NCBI GenBank assembly: GCA_036510975.1
Contig: DATCCY010000072.1
Coordinates: 1 to 64,000 of the forward strand
Length of the DNA: 64,000 nt
Origin: Longivirga sp036510975
Lineage (GTDB): Bacteria > Actinomycetota > Actinomycetes > S36-B12 > CAIYMF01
Reading direction: 5' to 3'
Each line of letters opens with the position of its first letter. Positions within the stretch are counted from its first letter, which is position 1. The notes beneath the pieces are model-generated. The model had not been told where the DNA came from and did not search any database. It worked only from the letters and a program-made list of their open reading frames with translations. Both the position numbers and the translations under genes were made by a program. Of the stretch, positions 1-6,350 are shown piece after piece.

Positions 1-657
1 GTCGCGGTCGGCCTCGCCGCCGCGGGCGTCGGCATCGTGGCGCTCGACTGTCCGGACCGGATAGCGATGGTCGCCGATCTCACGCCGGTCGGCCCGCACG
101 AGCCGCACGTGTCCTGGCGCGAGCAGGTCGCCGAGGCCGTGCGCCGCCAGGGCGCGCACCCCACGACGATCGGCACGAGGGCCCGTCGGCCCGCGCTCGT
201 CGTGCTGTGCTCCGCGGCCGACGTCGACCTGCCGTGGACCGACCCCGAGTTCGCCGACGACCTGCTCGCCGACGGCGTACCCCACCTCCCGGTCGCGGTC
301 ACGGCCGACGCCGCGCGGGTCGGTCCGCTGGTGCTGCCGGGCACCACCGCGTGCCTGTGGTGCCTCGAGCACCGGGCTCGCGACCTCGACCCCGCCTGGC
401 CGGCGCTCACCGACCAGGTACGGCTGCGCCACTCCACGGCGCGGGCGCAGGGCAGCGTCCTGGCTGCGGCCGCCGCGGCCACCGCGATCGCACAGGCGCG
501 GCAGCTCGTCGACACGCCCGGGACAGCGCAACCGCTCAGCATCGACGCGATCCTCGAGCTGCGTGCCCCGGATGCCGTGGTGTCCGTGCTGCCGGTCGCC
601 CGCCATCCGGTCTGCGGGTGCGGCTGGGCCGGAGGTACCCGCACAATGGTCGGGTGA
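1..657 (+). CDS. ThiF/TOMM-cyclodehydratase-like protein, C-terminal part (5' end outside window)
   Basis: The reading frame is open from base 1, so the start lies upstream and only about 218 residues are visible. The first residues look like the end of a Rossmann beta-alpha-beta unit (hydrophobic strand then LDCPDR), as in E1/ThiF-type proteins. A CxxC pair (CLWC, near base 350) and a C-terminal HPVCGCGW give a potential four-cysteine zinc site, as in the E1-like and TOMM leader-binding families. The visible part contains no adenylylation motif, so catalytic activity cannot be judged. The TGA overlaps the GTG of the next gene by 4 bases, so the two are translationally coupled. The family call is an inference; a similar unassigned gene precedes the kinase gene in mycobacteria. 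Confidence 0.6.
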   Translation, partial: VAVGLAAAGVGIVALDCPDRIAMVADLTPVGPHEPHVSWREQVAEAVRRQGAHPTTIGTRARRPALVVLCSAADVDLPWTDPEFADDLLADGVPHLPVAVTADAARVGPLVLPGTTACLWCLEHRARDLDPAWPALTDQVRLRHSTARAQGSVLAAAAAATAIAQARQLVDTPGTAQPLSIDAILELRAPDAVVSVLPVARHPVCGCGWAGGTRTMVG

Positions 658-1964
658 CCGACCTACCCCGCCGTGCCGTGACCCGCGGCGCTCGCCTGGC
701 CGCACTGCCCCTGGGCTACGCCGGGCGCACGGCGATCGGGTTCGGCAAGAAGGTCGGCGGCAAGAACGCCGAGCTCGTCGCCGCCGAGATCCAGATGCGC
801 ACCGCCGAGCAGGTCTTCAAGACCCTCGGCGAGCTCAAGGGCGGCGCGATGAAGTTCGGCCAGGCGATGAGCATCTTCGAGGTCGCGCTGCCCGAGGAGA
901 TGCTCGGGCCCTATCGCGCCACCCTCACCAAGCTGCAGGACGCGGCACCTCCGCTGCCCGCCTCGACCGTGCACTCGGTGCTGACCGAGGCGCTCGGCGC
1001 CGACTGGCGCGACCGCTTCCAGGAGTTCGACGACAGGCCGGCGGCCGCCGCCTCCATCGGCCAGGTCCACCGTGCGACCTGGCACGACGGCCGCGACGTC
1101 GCGGTCAAGATCCAGTACCCCGGCGCGGGCAAGGCCCTCATGGGCGACCTCAACCAGGTCTCACGGATGGCGCGGATGTTCGCCTCGATGTCGCCCGGCC
1201 TGGACATCAAGCCGCTGCTCGCGGAGCTCAAGGACCGGGCGGCCGAGGAGCTGGACTACCTCACCGAGTCGCAGTCCCAGCGCCAGTTCGCCGCGGCCTA
1301 CGAGGGCGACGACGACTTCGTCGTGCCCCACGTCCTGGCGGCCGCTCCGACGGTCGTCGTGTCCGAGTGGCTCGAGGGCCGCTCGCTCGCGACCGTCATC
1401 ACCGACGGGACGCAGGAGGAGCGCGACCACTTCGGCACGCTCTACCTCCGGTTCCTCATGTCGGGCCCGGGACGCGCGGGGCTGCTGCACTCCGACCCGC
1501 ACCCCGGCAACTACCGCGTGATGGCCGACGGACGCCTTGGCGTCCTCGACTACGGCGCGGTGGCGCGGCTGCCCGACGGCCTCCCGCCGGCGATGGGCCA
1601 GCTGCTGCGGATCGCGATCCTCGGCGACGCGCACGCGGTCGTCGACGGCCTGCGCGACGAGGGCTTCATCAAGACCGGCGTCGACATCGACGCCGAGCAG
1701 TTCCTCGAGGCGATGCGCCCGTTCGCCGAGCCCGCGGAGCACGAGTACTTCCACTTCTCCCGCGAGTGGATGCGCGGCCACTTCACCCGGCTGTCCGACC
1801 CGCGCAACCCCGACTTCGCCGCGGGCTTCAAGCTCAACCTGCCGCCGCAGTACATGCTCATCCACCGCGTGTGGCTCGGCGGCATCGGCGTCCTCTCGCA
1901 GATGGACGCGACCGTGCCGATGCGCGGCGAGCTCGAGCGCTGGCTCCCGTCCTTCGTCGCCTGA
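654..1964 (+). CDS. ABC1/UbiB-family atypical protein kinase
   Basis: A 436-residue member of the ABC1/UbiB/AarF atypical kinase family. The family signature KxGQ appears as KFGQ at residues 67-70. An A-rich loop and AVKIQYP (catalytic Lys) follow, then LHSDPHPGN near 278-286 and LDYG near 298, matching the catalytic and metal-binding motifs. UbiB proteins act in isoprenoid-quinone or lipid metabolism as ATPases; the substrate here is unknown. The GTG start at 654 overlaps the upstream stop, and translation from the longer upstream start would run through the ThiF-like gene in a second frame. Its position close to whiB7 and uvrD2 matches mycobacteria, where a homologue lies next to whiB7. Confidence 0.88.
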   Translation: MTDLPRRAVTRGARLAALPLGYAGRTAIGFGKKVGGKNAELVAAEIQMRTAEQVFKTLGELKGGAMKFGQAMSIFEVALPEEMLGPYRATLTKLQDAAPPLPASTVHSVLTEALGADWRDRFQEFDDRPAAAASIGQVHRATWHDGRDVAVKIQYPGAGKALMGDLNQVSRMARMFASMSPGLDIKPLLAELKDRAAEELDYLTESQSQRQFAAAYEGDDDFVVPHVLAAAPTVVVSEWLEGRSLATVITDGTQEERDHFGTLYLRFLMSGPGRAGLLHSDPHPGNYRVMADGRLGVLDYGAVARLPDGLPPAMGQLLRIAILGDAHAVVDGLRDEGFIKTGVDIDAEQFLEAMRPFAEPAEHEYFHFSREWMRGHFTRLSDPRNPDFAAGFKLNLPPQYMLIHRVWLGGIGVLSQMDATVPMRGELERWLPSFVA

Positions 1965-2078
1965 CCCGACGTCACTGACCTAGGTGCGACCCTGGGCGGC
2001 TCCAGCCTGACAGTTGCGCCAGTGACGTCCCGATGAGATGAGCACGGGGATACGACGTGGCCCTGACATGCTTCCGCG

Positions 2079-2963
2079 GTGCGCACCCGCGTCCCGGCCT
2101 GGTCCCTGGCCGTCGCCGCCATGCTCCTGGTGCAGCTCGGCGCCGCCTTGTCGACCAACCTGTTCGCGTCGGTCGGGCCGGCCGGAACGGCATGGCTGCG
2201 GCTCATGATGGGCGCGCTGATCTTCCTCGCGCTGCGGCGCCCGCGGCTGCGCGGCATCTCGCGGCGCGACGCCGTCGTCGTCGTCGCGCTCGGAGTCGCG
2301 ACCGGGCTGCTCACGACCGCGTTCCTCACCGCCGTCGACCGCATCCCGCTCGGCACGGCGGTGGCGATCGAGTTCCTCGGCCCCCTCGGCGTCGCGGTCG
2401 CCCGCAGCCACGACCGCCGCTCGCTGCTGTGGCCGGCCCTCGCGCTCGTCGGGGTGCTGCTGCTGACCGAGCCGTGGCAGGGCGACATCGACCTCGTCGG
2501 GGTCGCCTTCGCGGCGATGTCCGGCGCGTGCTGGGCGACGTACATCGTGCTGACGCAGAAGGTCGGTGACCGGTTCAGCGGCCTGGAAGGGCTCTCGATC
2601 ACCATTCCCGTGGCGGCCTGCACCGCGGCGCTGTTCGGGGTGCCGCAGGCCTGGGGCCACCTCACCTGGCAGGTGCTGCTGGCCGCGCTCGGTCTGTCTC
2701 TGCTGCTGCCGGTGATCCCGTTCTCGCTGGAGCTCATCGCCCTGCGCCGGCTCACCACCGCGGCGTTCGGGACGCTCATGGCCCTCGAGCCGGCGATCGG
2801 CGTCGTCGCGGGCGTGGTGATCCTCAGCCAGGTGCCGAGGCCGCTGCAGGTGGTCGGCGTCGTCCTCGTCGTGACCGCGGGGATCGGCGCGGAGCGTAAC
2901 GGCCATCGCGACGACGGGCCGGACGAGCACGAGGGGTCCACCGTGCCGCTCGGGACGGCGTAG
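2079..2963 (+). CDS. EamA-family (DMT superfamily) exporter
   Basis: A 294-residue polytopic membrane protein with about ten hydrophobic segments arranged as two repeated EamA halves, the length and layout of RhtA-type exporters. Typical EamA features are the glycine-rich first helix (VQLGAALSTNLFASVG) and a conserved acidic/proline region in the second repeat (ALEPAIGVVAG). It probably exports amino acids or small metabolites; the substrate cannot be read from sequence. The GTG start at 2079 has no clear ribosome binding site, so the transcript may be leaderless. The gene ends 2 bases before the convergent zinc-ribbon gene with no room for a separate terminator. The C-terminus is charged (ERNGHRDDGPDEHEG), consistent with a cytoplasmic tail. 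Confidence 0.85.
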   Translation: MRTRVPAWSLAVAAMLLVQLGAALSTNLFASVGPAGTAWLRLMMGALIFLALRRPRLRGISRRDAVVVVALGVATGLLTTAFLTAVDRIPLGTAVAIEFLGPLGVAVARSHDRRSLLWPALALVGVLLLTEPWQGDIDLVGVAFAAMSGACWATYIVLTQKVGDRFSGLEGLSITIPVAACTAALFGVPQAWGHLTWQVLLAALGLSLLLPVIPFSLELIALRRLTTAAFGTLMALEPAIGVVAGVVILSQVPRPLQVVGVVLVVTAGIGAERNGHRDDGPDEHEGSTVPLGTA

Positions 2964-2965
2964 GC

Positions 2966-3151
2966 CTACCAGAACTCGGCGTCGAGCTTGCCCTCGATGG
3001 CCCGCAGGTTGTCGCGCGCGCACTGCGGGCAGTAGCGGATGTCGCGGCCGCTCTCGTGGGACGCGACCCACGCGAGCGCCTGCATCCCGCTCTGCTCGTC
3101 ACCGTCCGCGTCGAGCGTGGTCCCGCACAGGGCGCACACGAGCACGGTCAT
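2966..3151 (-). CDS. Small zinc-ribbon protein (61 aa)
   Basis: A 61-residue protein with two CxxC knuckles, C6/C9 and C41/C44, giving a complete four-cysteine zinc ribbon. The middle contains an HESGRD segment and the C-terminus is acidic. A strong ribosome binding site (GAAGGAG, 8 bases before ATG) supports the start. It follows the phosphodiesterase gene by 34 bases on the same strand and is probably co-transcribed with it. Small double-CxxC proteins are common in actinobacteria and usually uncharacterised; a nucleic-acid or protein-binding role is a guess. The density of conserved-looking cysteines makes a spurious ORF unlikely. Confidence 0.75.
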   Translation of the reverse strand: MTVLVCALCGTTLDADGDEQSGMQALAWVASHESGRDIRYCPQCARDNLRAIEGKLDAEFW

Positions 3152-3185
3152 GACCTCACTCCTTCGCCACGGCGCCGTGCGCTCA

Positions 3186-4736
3186 TCATCCCCCGAGGTA
3201 GAGGAAGCCGGGCCCCTCGTCGCGCCACGGCACGCCGAACGGGTCGAGCGCGGCGTGCAGCGCCGGAGTCCAGGATCCGGTCACGTCGTCGCGCGCGGTC
3301 TCGAACCCGTGGTCGGCCGTGAGCAGGAACAGCGTCTGCTCGAGGATCCCGATCGACTCGAGGTGGTCGAGCAGGACGCCGAGCCGCGCGTCGCAGTCGC
3401 GCAGCCCGTCGACGGCGATCGCCGAGCGCGGGCCGCCGTGGTGGTGCGCGGCGTCGGTCGTGTACTGCGACCACCACGCGACCCGGGGGTGCTCGTCCTC
3501 GGGCGCGGAGAACAGCCCGACCATCGTGGAGAGCCCGAGCAGGTCGATGGCCGAGTAGAAGGCGTAGTCGTCGTCCTCGTGGCAGCGGGCGTGCGTGACG
3601 AGGTCCGAGGCCAGCGGGTCGGGCAGCAGGGCTCGCACGGCCGTGAGGAAGTCGCGCGACTCGCCGCTGCCCGCCTCCCCGGGGTCGAGCGCCTCGCCGC
3701 TGGACAGCGCCGCGCGCACGAGCGCGAAGGTCGACGCCCACGACCCGCGCTCGGTCATCTCGTTGACGCTGGCCGTGCGTACGCCGGGCCGTGCGGTCGC
3801 GACCGCCTCGAACAGCGTCGTCACGCCGTCGCGGTAGAGCTCCCCGGTCCGGTGCCACGTCGCCGCGTCGTTGGGCACGACCCGTCGGCCCTGCTCGCGG
3901 TCCCAGTAGACGTTGCCGACCACGCCGTGCCGCCCGGGTCCCACGCCGGTGAGCATGCTGGTGTGGTTCACGAGGGTGAGGCTCGGGAACTCGGCGACCG
4001 CCCCGCCGGACAGCGCGCACCCGCGCTCGAGCAGGCGCGCGACGTTCGGCAGCGCGCCGCGCTCCGCGAGGTCGAGCAGCGAGCCCGGGTGCCCGCCGTC
4101 CCACAGCAGCCCCACCACGTACGCCGCACCGCGCCCGACCAGGTCGTCGCGGACCGCACCGTCGAGGTGCTCGAGGGCCTCGCGCTCGACCCCCGCCGCC
4201 CAGGCCAGCGTGGGCATGACGTCGACGAGCCGGGCGTGGCCGGGCACGAGCCCGCGCACCCGGACCCCTGCGCCGGACACGAGGAAAGGCGCGCGCGACT
4301 GGATCACGTCGAGGGAGCCGTGCTCGCCGCGATGGCCGCCCTCGTCGGGGAAGTAGTGCCCCGCCGTGTGCACGATCGCGAGGTCGGGGCTGCGCCGGTC
4401 GGCGAAGAACGAGGACAGCCGCAGCCAGGGCAGCGGGTAGGCGTTGCGCTCGTGCGCGGGCGAGGGCTCGGCGACCTCGGCTGCGTAGGGGAGGAAGGCG
4501 AGCGGGTCTGTGCTCGGGAGCGGATGATGGCCGCTCACGGTCACCCCGTCCGGGTGCTCCGCGTCGAGCCGTGCGAGGCCGCCCTGGTCGGCCACCAGCA
4601 CGGCGCGGGGTCGGCCGTCGGCGTCGCGACCCGCCGCGGGATCGGGCCACGCCACCACCGCGACGACGTCGGCGAGCGCGGCATCGGTGAGGGCGGCGAC
4701 AGCGGCCTCGAGCACCGCAGGGTCCAGACGGGTCAC
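3186..4736 (-). CDS. Alkaline-phosphatase-superfamily nucleotide pyrophosphatase/phosphodiesterase, motifs circularly permuted
   Basis: A 516-residue protein with the metal and nucleophile motifs of type I phosphodiesterases: LLWDGG (D213), nucleophile Thr254 in PSLTLVNHTS, HGVVGN at 270-275, D428-x3-H432, and LTADHGFE (D475/H476). The segment that normally closes the fold (HG metal ligand, APF..SGAGV strand, then DVMPTLA) lies at the N-terminus instead (H139, 149-158, 172-178). The order is therefore rotated relative to the usual family order. It probably hydrolyses nucleotide or phosphodiester substrates using two zinc ions. GTG 4736 is chosen because the longer ORF would run into the hairpin at 4775-4813. 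No signal peptide is visible. It appears to form an operon with the downstream zinc-ribbon gene. Confidence 0.85.
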   Translation of the reverse strand: MTRLDPAVLEAAVAALTDAALADVVAVVAWPDPAAGRDADGRPRAVLVADQGGLARLDAEHPDGVTVSGHHPLPSTDPLAFLPYAAEVAEPSPAHERNAYPLPWLRLSSFFADRRSPDLAIVHTAGHYFPDEGGHRGEHGSLDVIQSRAPFLVSGAGVRVRGLVPGHARLVDVMPTLAWAAGVEREALEHLDGAVRDDLVGRGAAYVVGLLWDGGHPGSLLDLAERGALPNVARLLERGCALSGGAVAEFPSLTLVNHTSMLTGVGPGRHGVVGNVYWDREQGRRVVPNDAATWHRTGELYRDGVTTLFEAVATARPGVRTASVNEMTERGSWASTFALVRAALSSGEALDPGEAGSGESRDFLTAVRALLPDPLASDLVTHARCHEDDDYAFYSAIDLLGLSTMVGLFSAPEDEHPRVAWWSQYTTDAAHHHGGPRSAIAVDGLRDCDARLGVLLDHLESIGILEQTLFLLTADHGFETARDDVTGSWTPALHAALDPFGVPWRDEGPGFLYLGG

Positions 4737-4774
4737 GCCCCGATCCTGCCCCAGCACGACCTGCCCGGACGCGC

Positions 4775-4813
4775 GAAGGGCGGGTGACCCTCGAGGTGGG
4801 TCACCCGCCCTTC
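4775..4813 (-). terminator. Strong hairpin terminator after the whiB7 operon
   Basis: A perfect 16-bp stem (4775-4790 with 4798-4813) closed by a 7-base loop. It lies directly after the stop of the small gene at 4828 and before the phosphodiesterase start at 4736. It separates the whiB7 transcript from the next gene on the same strand. There is no U-tract, as is usual in high-GC actinobacteria. Confidence 0.8.
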
Positions 4814-4827
4814 TGCTCCCGCCACTG

Positions 4828-5130
4828 CTACTGCACGGCGAGGGCTGCGGACTCACGGACCGCCAGGACGGCGGCCTCGCGAGCGAGCCGGGCGCGGCGC
4901 TCGGCCGCCTCCGCCCGGCGTACGGCGCGAGCGGCGCGGCGCAGTCGCCACAGCTCGGCCTCCCGCTGACGGTGCTCGAGATGGCTCCTGGCCATCTGCT
5001 CGGGTACCAGATGCATGTCTGTCTCCAAGGTCGAGGAGGGCGTCGCGGTCGGCGACGTCCCGGTGTGCGTGACCGTCGCGAGTGCGACGGCGAGGGAGAA
5101 CGGCGAGGCGTTCTCGATACGTCCGGTCAT
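4828..5130 (-). CDS. Small basic protein downstream of whiB7 (100 aa)
   Basis: The ATG overlaps the whiB7 stop (ATGA) and is preceded by a good ribosome binding site (GGAGGAG, 7 bases away), so coupled translation is likely. The product has 100 residues. Residues 1-38 are small and polar; residues 45-100 are a highly charged Arg/Glu/Ala helix, strongly basic overall and predicted to be coiled or DNA/RNA-associated. A second in-frame ATG at 5016 (62 aa), with GGAG upstream, could be the true start, in which case the N-terminal third is spurious. No family is recognised. The strong terminator at 4775-4813 directly after the stop supports it as the last gene of the whiB7 transcript. Confidence 0.55.
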   Translation of the reverse strand: MTGRIENASPFSLAVALATVTHTGTSPTATPSSTLETDMHLVPEQMARSHLEHRQREAELWRLRRAARAVRRAEAAERRARLAREAAVLAVRESAALAVQ

Positions 5131-5579
5131 GCTGCGGCTCCTCCGCGCTGCGCCGGGATGGCGCAGGCGCCGACGAGGTCGCCCTCCGCGTCGTCGTCGA
5201 GGTCGCCCTCGGCGTCGGCGTCGAGCCCGCGGGCGAGCTCGGCCAGCCGCGCCTCGAGTGCGTCCTCGGCGGCACGCCGGGTGACGGCGTCGTCCTTGCG
5301 CGGACGTCCGGGGCGGCGCTTGCGCGCCACCACCTGTCCTCGCTCGAACAGCTCGCCGCCCCAAACACCCCACGGCTCGCGCCGCTCCAGGGCGCCGGCG
5401 AGGCAGGCAGCACGAAGGCTGCACTCGCCGCAGAGGGCCTGCGCGTGCGCGACCTCCGCGGGTCGCTCGGCGAACCACAGCTCCGGGTCGTACGACCGAC
5501 ACGGGGTGGACGTCTCGATCCAGTCGATCGACGCGGGCTGGGATCCGAGGGTGGTGGTCAGCTCAGTCAGGACGCTCAT
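5127..5579 (-). CDS. whiB7: WhiB7-type iron-sulfur transcriptional regulator
   Basis: A WhiB protein of 150 residues. Four cysteines (C27, C50, C53, C59) form the 4Fe-4S ligand set, followed by the WhiB turn GVWGGE and an AT-hook-like KRRPGRPRK. The GVWGG turn plus RPGRP hook is the WhiB7 arrangement; WhiB7 binds the housekeeping sigma factor and activates intrinsic antibiotic-resistance genes. Its position beside uvrD2 matches mycobacteria. The start at 5579 has a near-ideal ribosome binding site (AAGGAGGTGACC). The protein is longer than typical WhiB7 (about 90-120 aa) because of an acidic alanine-rich tail after the hook. Its leader carries a hairpin and a heptamer repeat array (separate entries), suggesting attenuation control. 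Confidence 0.88.
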   Translation of the reverse strand: MSVLTELTTTLGSQPASIDWIETSTPCRSYDPELWFAERPAEVAHAQALCGECSLRAACLAGALERREPWGVWGGELFERGQVVARKRRPGRPRKDDAVTRRAAEDALEARLAELARGLDADAEGDLDDDAEGDLVGACAIPAQRGGAAA

Positions 5580-5681
5580 CGTGCGGTCACCTCCTTCGCG
5601 TTCCGCGGGGTCTCCGCGGGCCTCGAGTTCGTGCAGGTCAGGGGTCGTGCTGCGCATCGTCCGGAAGGGATGGCCGGGCGC

Positions 5682-5776
5682 TGCGTCGTGCCTCGTGCCG
5701 TCGTGCCTCGTGCGTCGTGCGTCGTGCGTCGTGCGTCGTGCGTCGTGCGTCGTGCGTCGTGCGTCGTGCGGTGCGT
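5682..5776. repeat. Tandem heptamer array in the whiB7 leader
   Basis: The 7-base unit GTGCGTC (plus strand) is repeated head to tail almost perfectly from about 5710 to 5770 (roughly 8-9 copies). Degenerate copies (GTGCCTC, GTGCCGTC) flank it from about 5682. The array lies in the untranslated leader, about 100 bases before the whiB7 ribosome binding site. Because the unit is not a multiple of 3 it makes spurious periodic peptides in every frame. Confidence 0.9.
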
Positions 5777-5808
5777 TCCCCCAGGTGATCGGACCTGGAC
5801 AAACACGA

Positions 5809-5841
5809 AGGCCGCGGTTCCCGGTGGGGGATCCGCGGCCT
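5809..5841 (-). terminator. Hairpin in the whiB7 leader (terminator or attenuator)
   Basis: A perfect 9-bp stem (5809-5817 with 5833-5841, GGCCGCGG core) with a 15-base loop, followed on the minus strand by TTCGTGTTTGTCC. It lies 22 bases after the stop of the 78-aa ORF and 230 bases before whiB7. It could terminate that ORF's transcript or act as an attenuator controlling read-through into whiB7, as described for whiB7 leaders in other actinobacteria. The role is inferred. Confidence 0.65.
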
Positions 5842-5863
5842 CGAGGTGCCTGGTGGGTGCTGC

Positions 5864-6100
5864 TCACCCAGAGGATCCTCGAGACTGCGGGTCGTACGAC
5901 GTGCCGCCGGTGATGCGCTTGACGCTGCCGCCGAACCAGACGGCGCTGCCCATGACATCGGTGGTCTGCGGGCGCACGGCCGCGGCGACGGAGCCGGCCT
6001 CATGGCGGCTCGCGAACGCGACGAAGGCCGCGGCGATCGCGGCGAGGCAGGCGGTCACGGGCAGCACGAAGGAGGCCACGTCGTGGGTGAAGTTCGTCAT
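5864..6100 (-). CDS. Small membrane protein / possible leader ORF of whiB7 (78 aa)
   Basis: A 78-residue protein with one clear membrane segment (residues 11-30) and a polar glycine/serine-rich C-terminus. The ATG at 6100 is preceded by a very strong ribosome binding site (GAGGAGGTGG, 6 bases away). A sigma-70-like promoter lies about 70 bases upstream. No homologous family is recognised. It ends just before the hairpin at 5809-5841 and the whiB7 leader repeat, so it may be an independent small membrane protein or a translated leader peptide controlling whiB7. The strong initiation site makes real translation likely; the function is unknown. Confidence 0.65.
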   Translation of the reverse strand: MTNFTHDVASFVLPVTACLAAIAAAFVAFASRHEAGSVAAAVRPQTTDVMGSAVWFGGSVKRITGGTSYDPQSRGSSG

Positions 6101-6168
6101 CGCGGGCCACCTCCTCTGCGCTCGGTGCCGGTCACAGCCGGCGTGCACGTCCCTCGTGCGTACGAGCG

Positions 6169-6198
6169 AGGTTACGCAACCGTGCCCGTCCGGTGCAA
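6169..6198 (-). promoter_or_regulatory. Sigma-70-type promoter for the 78-aa ORF / whiB7 leader
   Basis: On the minus strand a TTGCAC -35 (6193-6198) and TAACCT -10 (6169-6174) are separated by 18 bases. They are followed by a short CTCGT..ACGAG inverted repeat at the expected 5' end of the transcript. An AAAA tract sits just upstream of the -35 on the minus strand, the position where WhiB7 contacts DNA in mycobacteria; self-activation is therefore possible but unproven. Confidence 0.55.
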
Positions 6199-6350
6199 CG
6201 ACGTTTTCGGGTGGATTCTCTGGCTGTCCGGGAGATCCACGCCCTGCTGCCCGATATCGCAGCAATTCCAGCGATTCTCGGCACCCGTGGCGCATCGCGC
6301 GACGCGCCGGGAATCGATGGCGGCGGCGTGGCGGGGGCGCGAGCGACCGG

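Noticed and set aside
4736..4856. Longer phosphodiesterase start at 4856
   Set aside because: It would translate through the 16-bp terminator stem at 4775-4813, and the extra residues are low-complexity.
5700..5770. Repeat array as a CRISPR
   Set aside because: The unit is 7 bases with no spacers between copies and no cas genes nearby.
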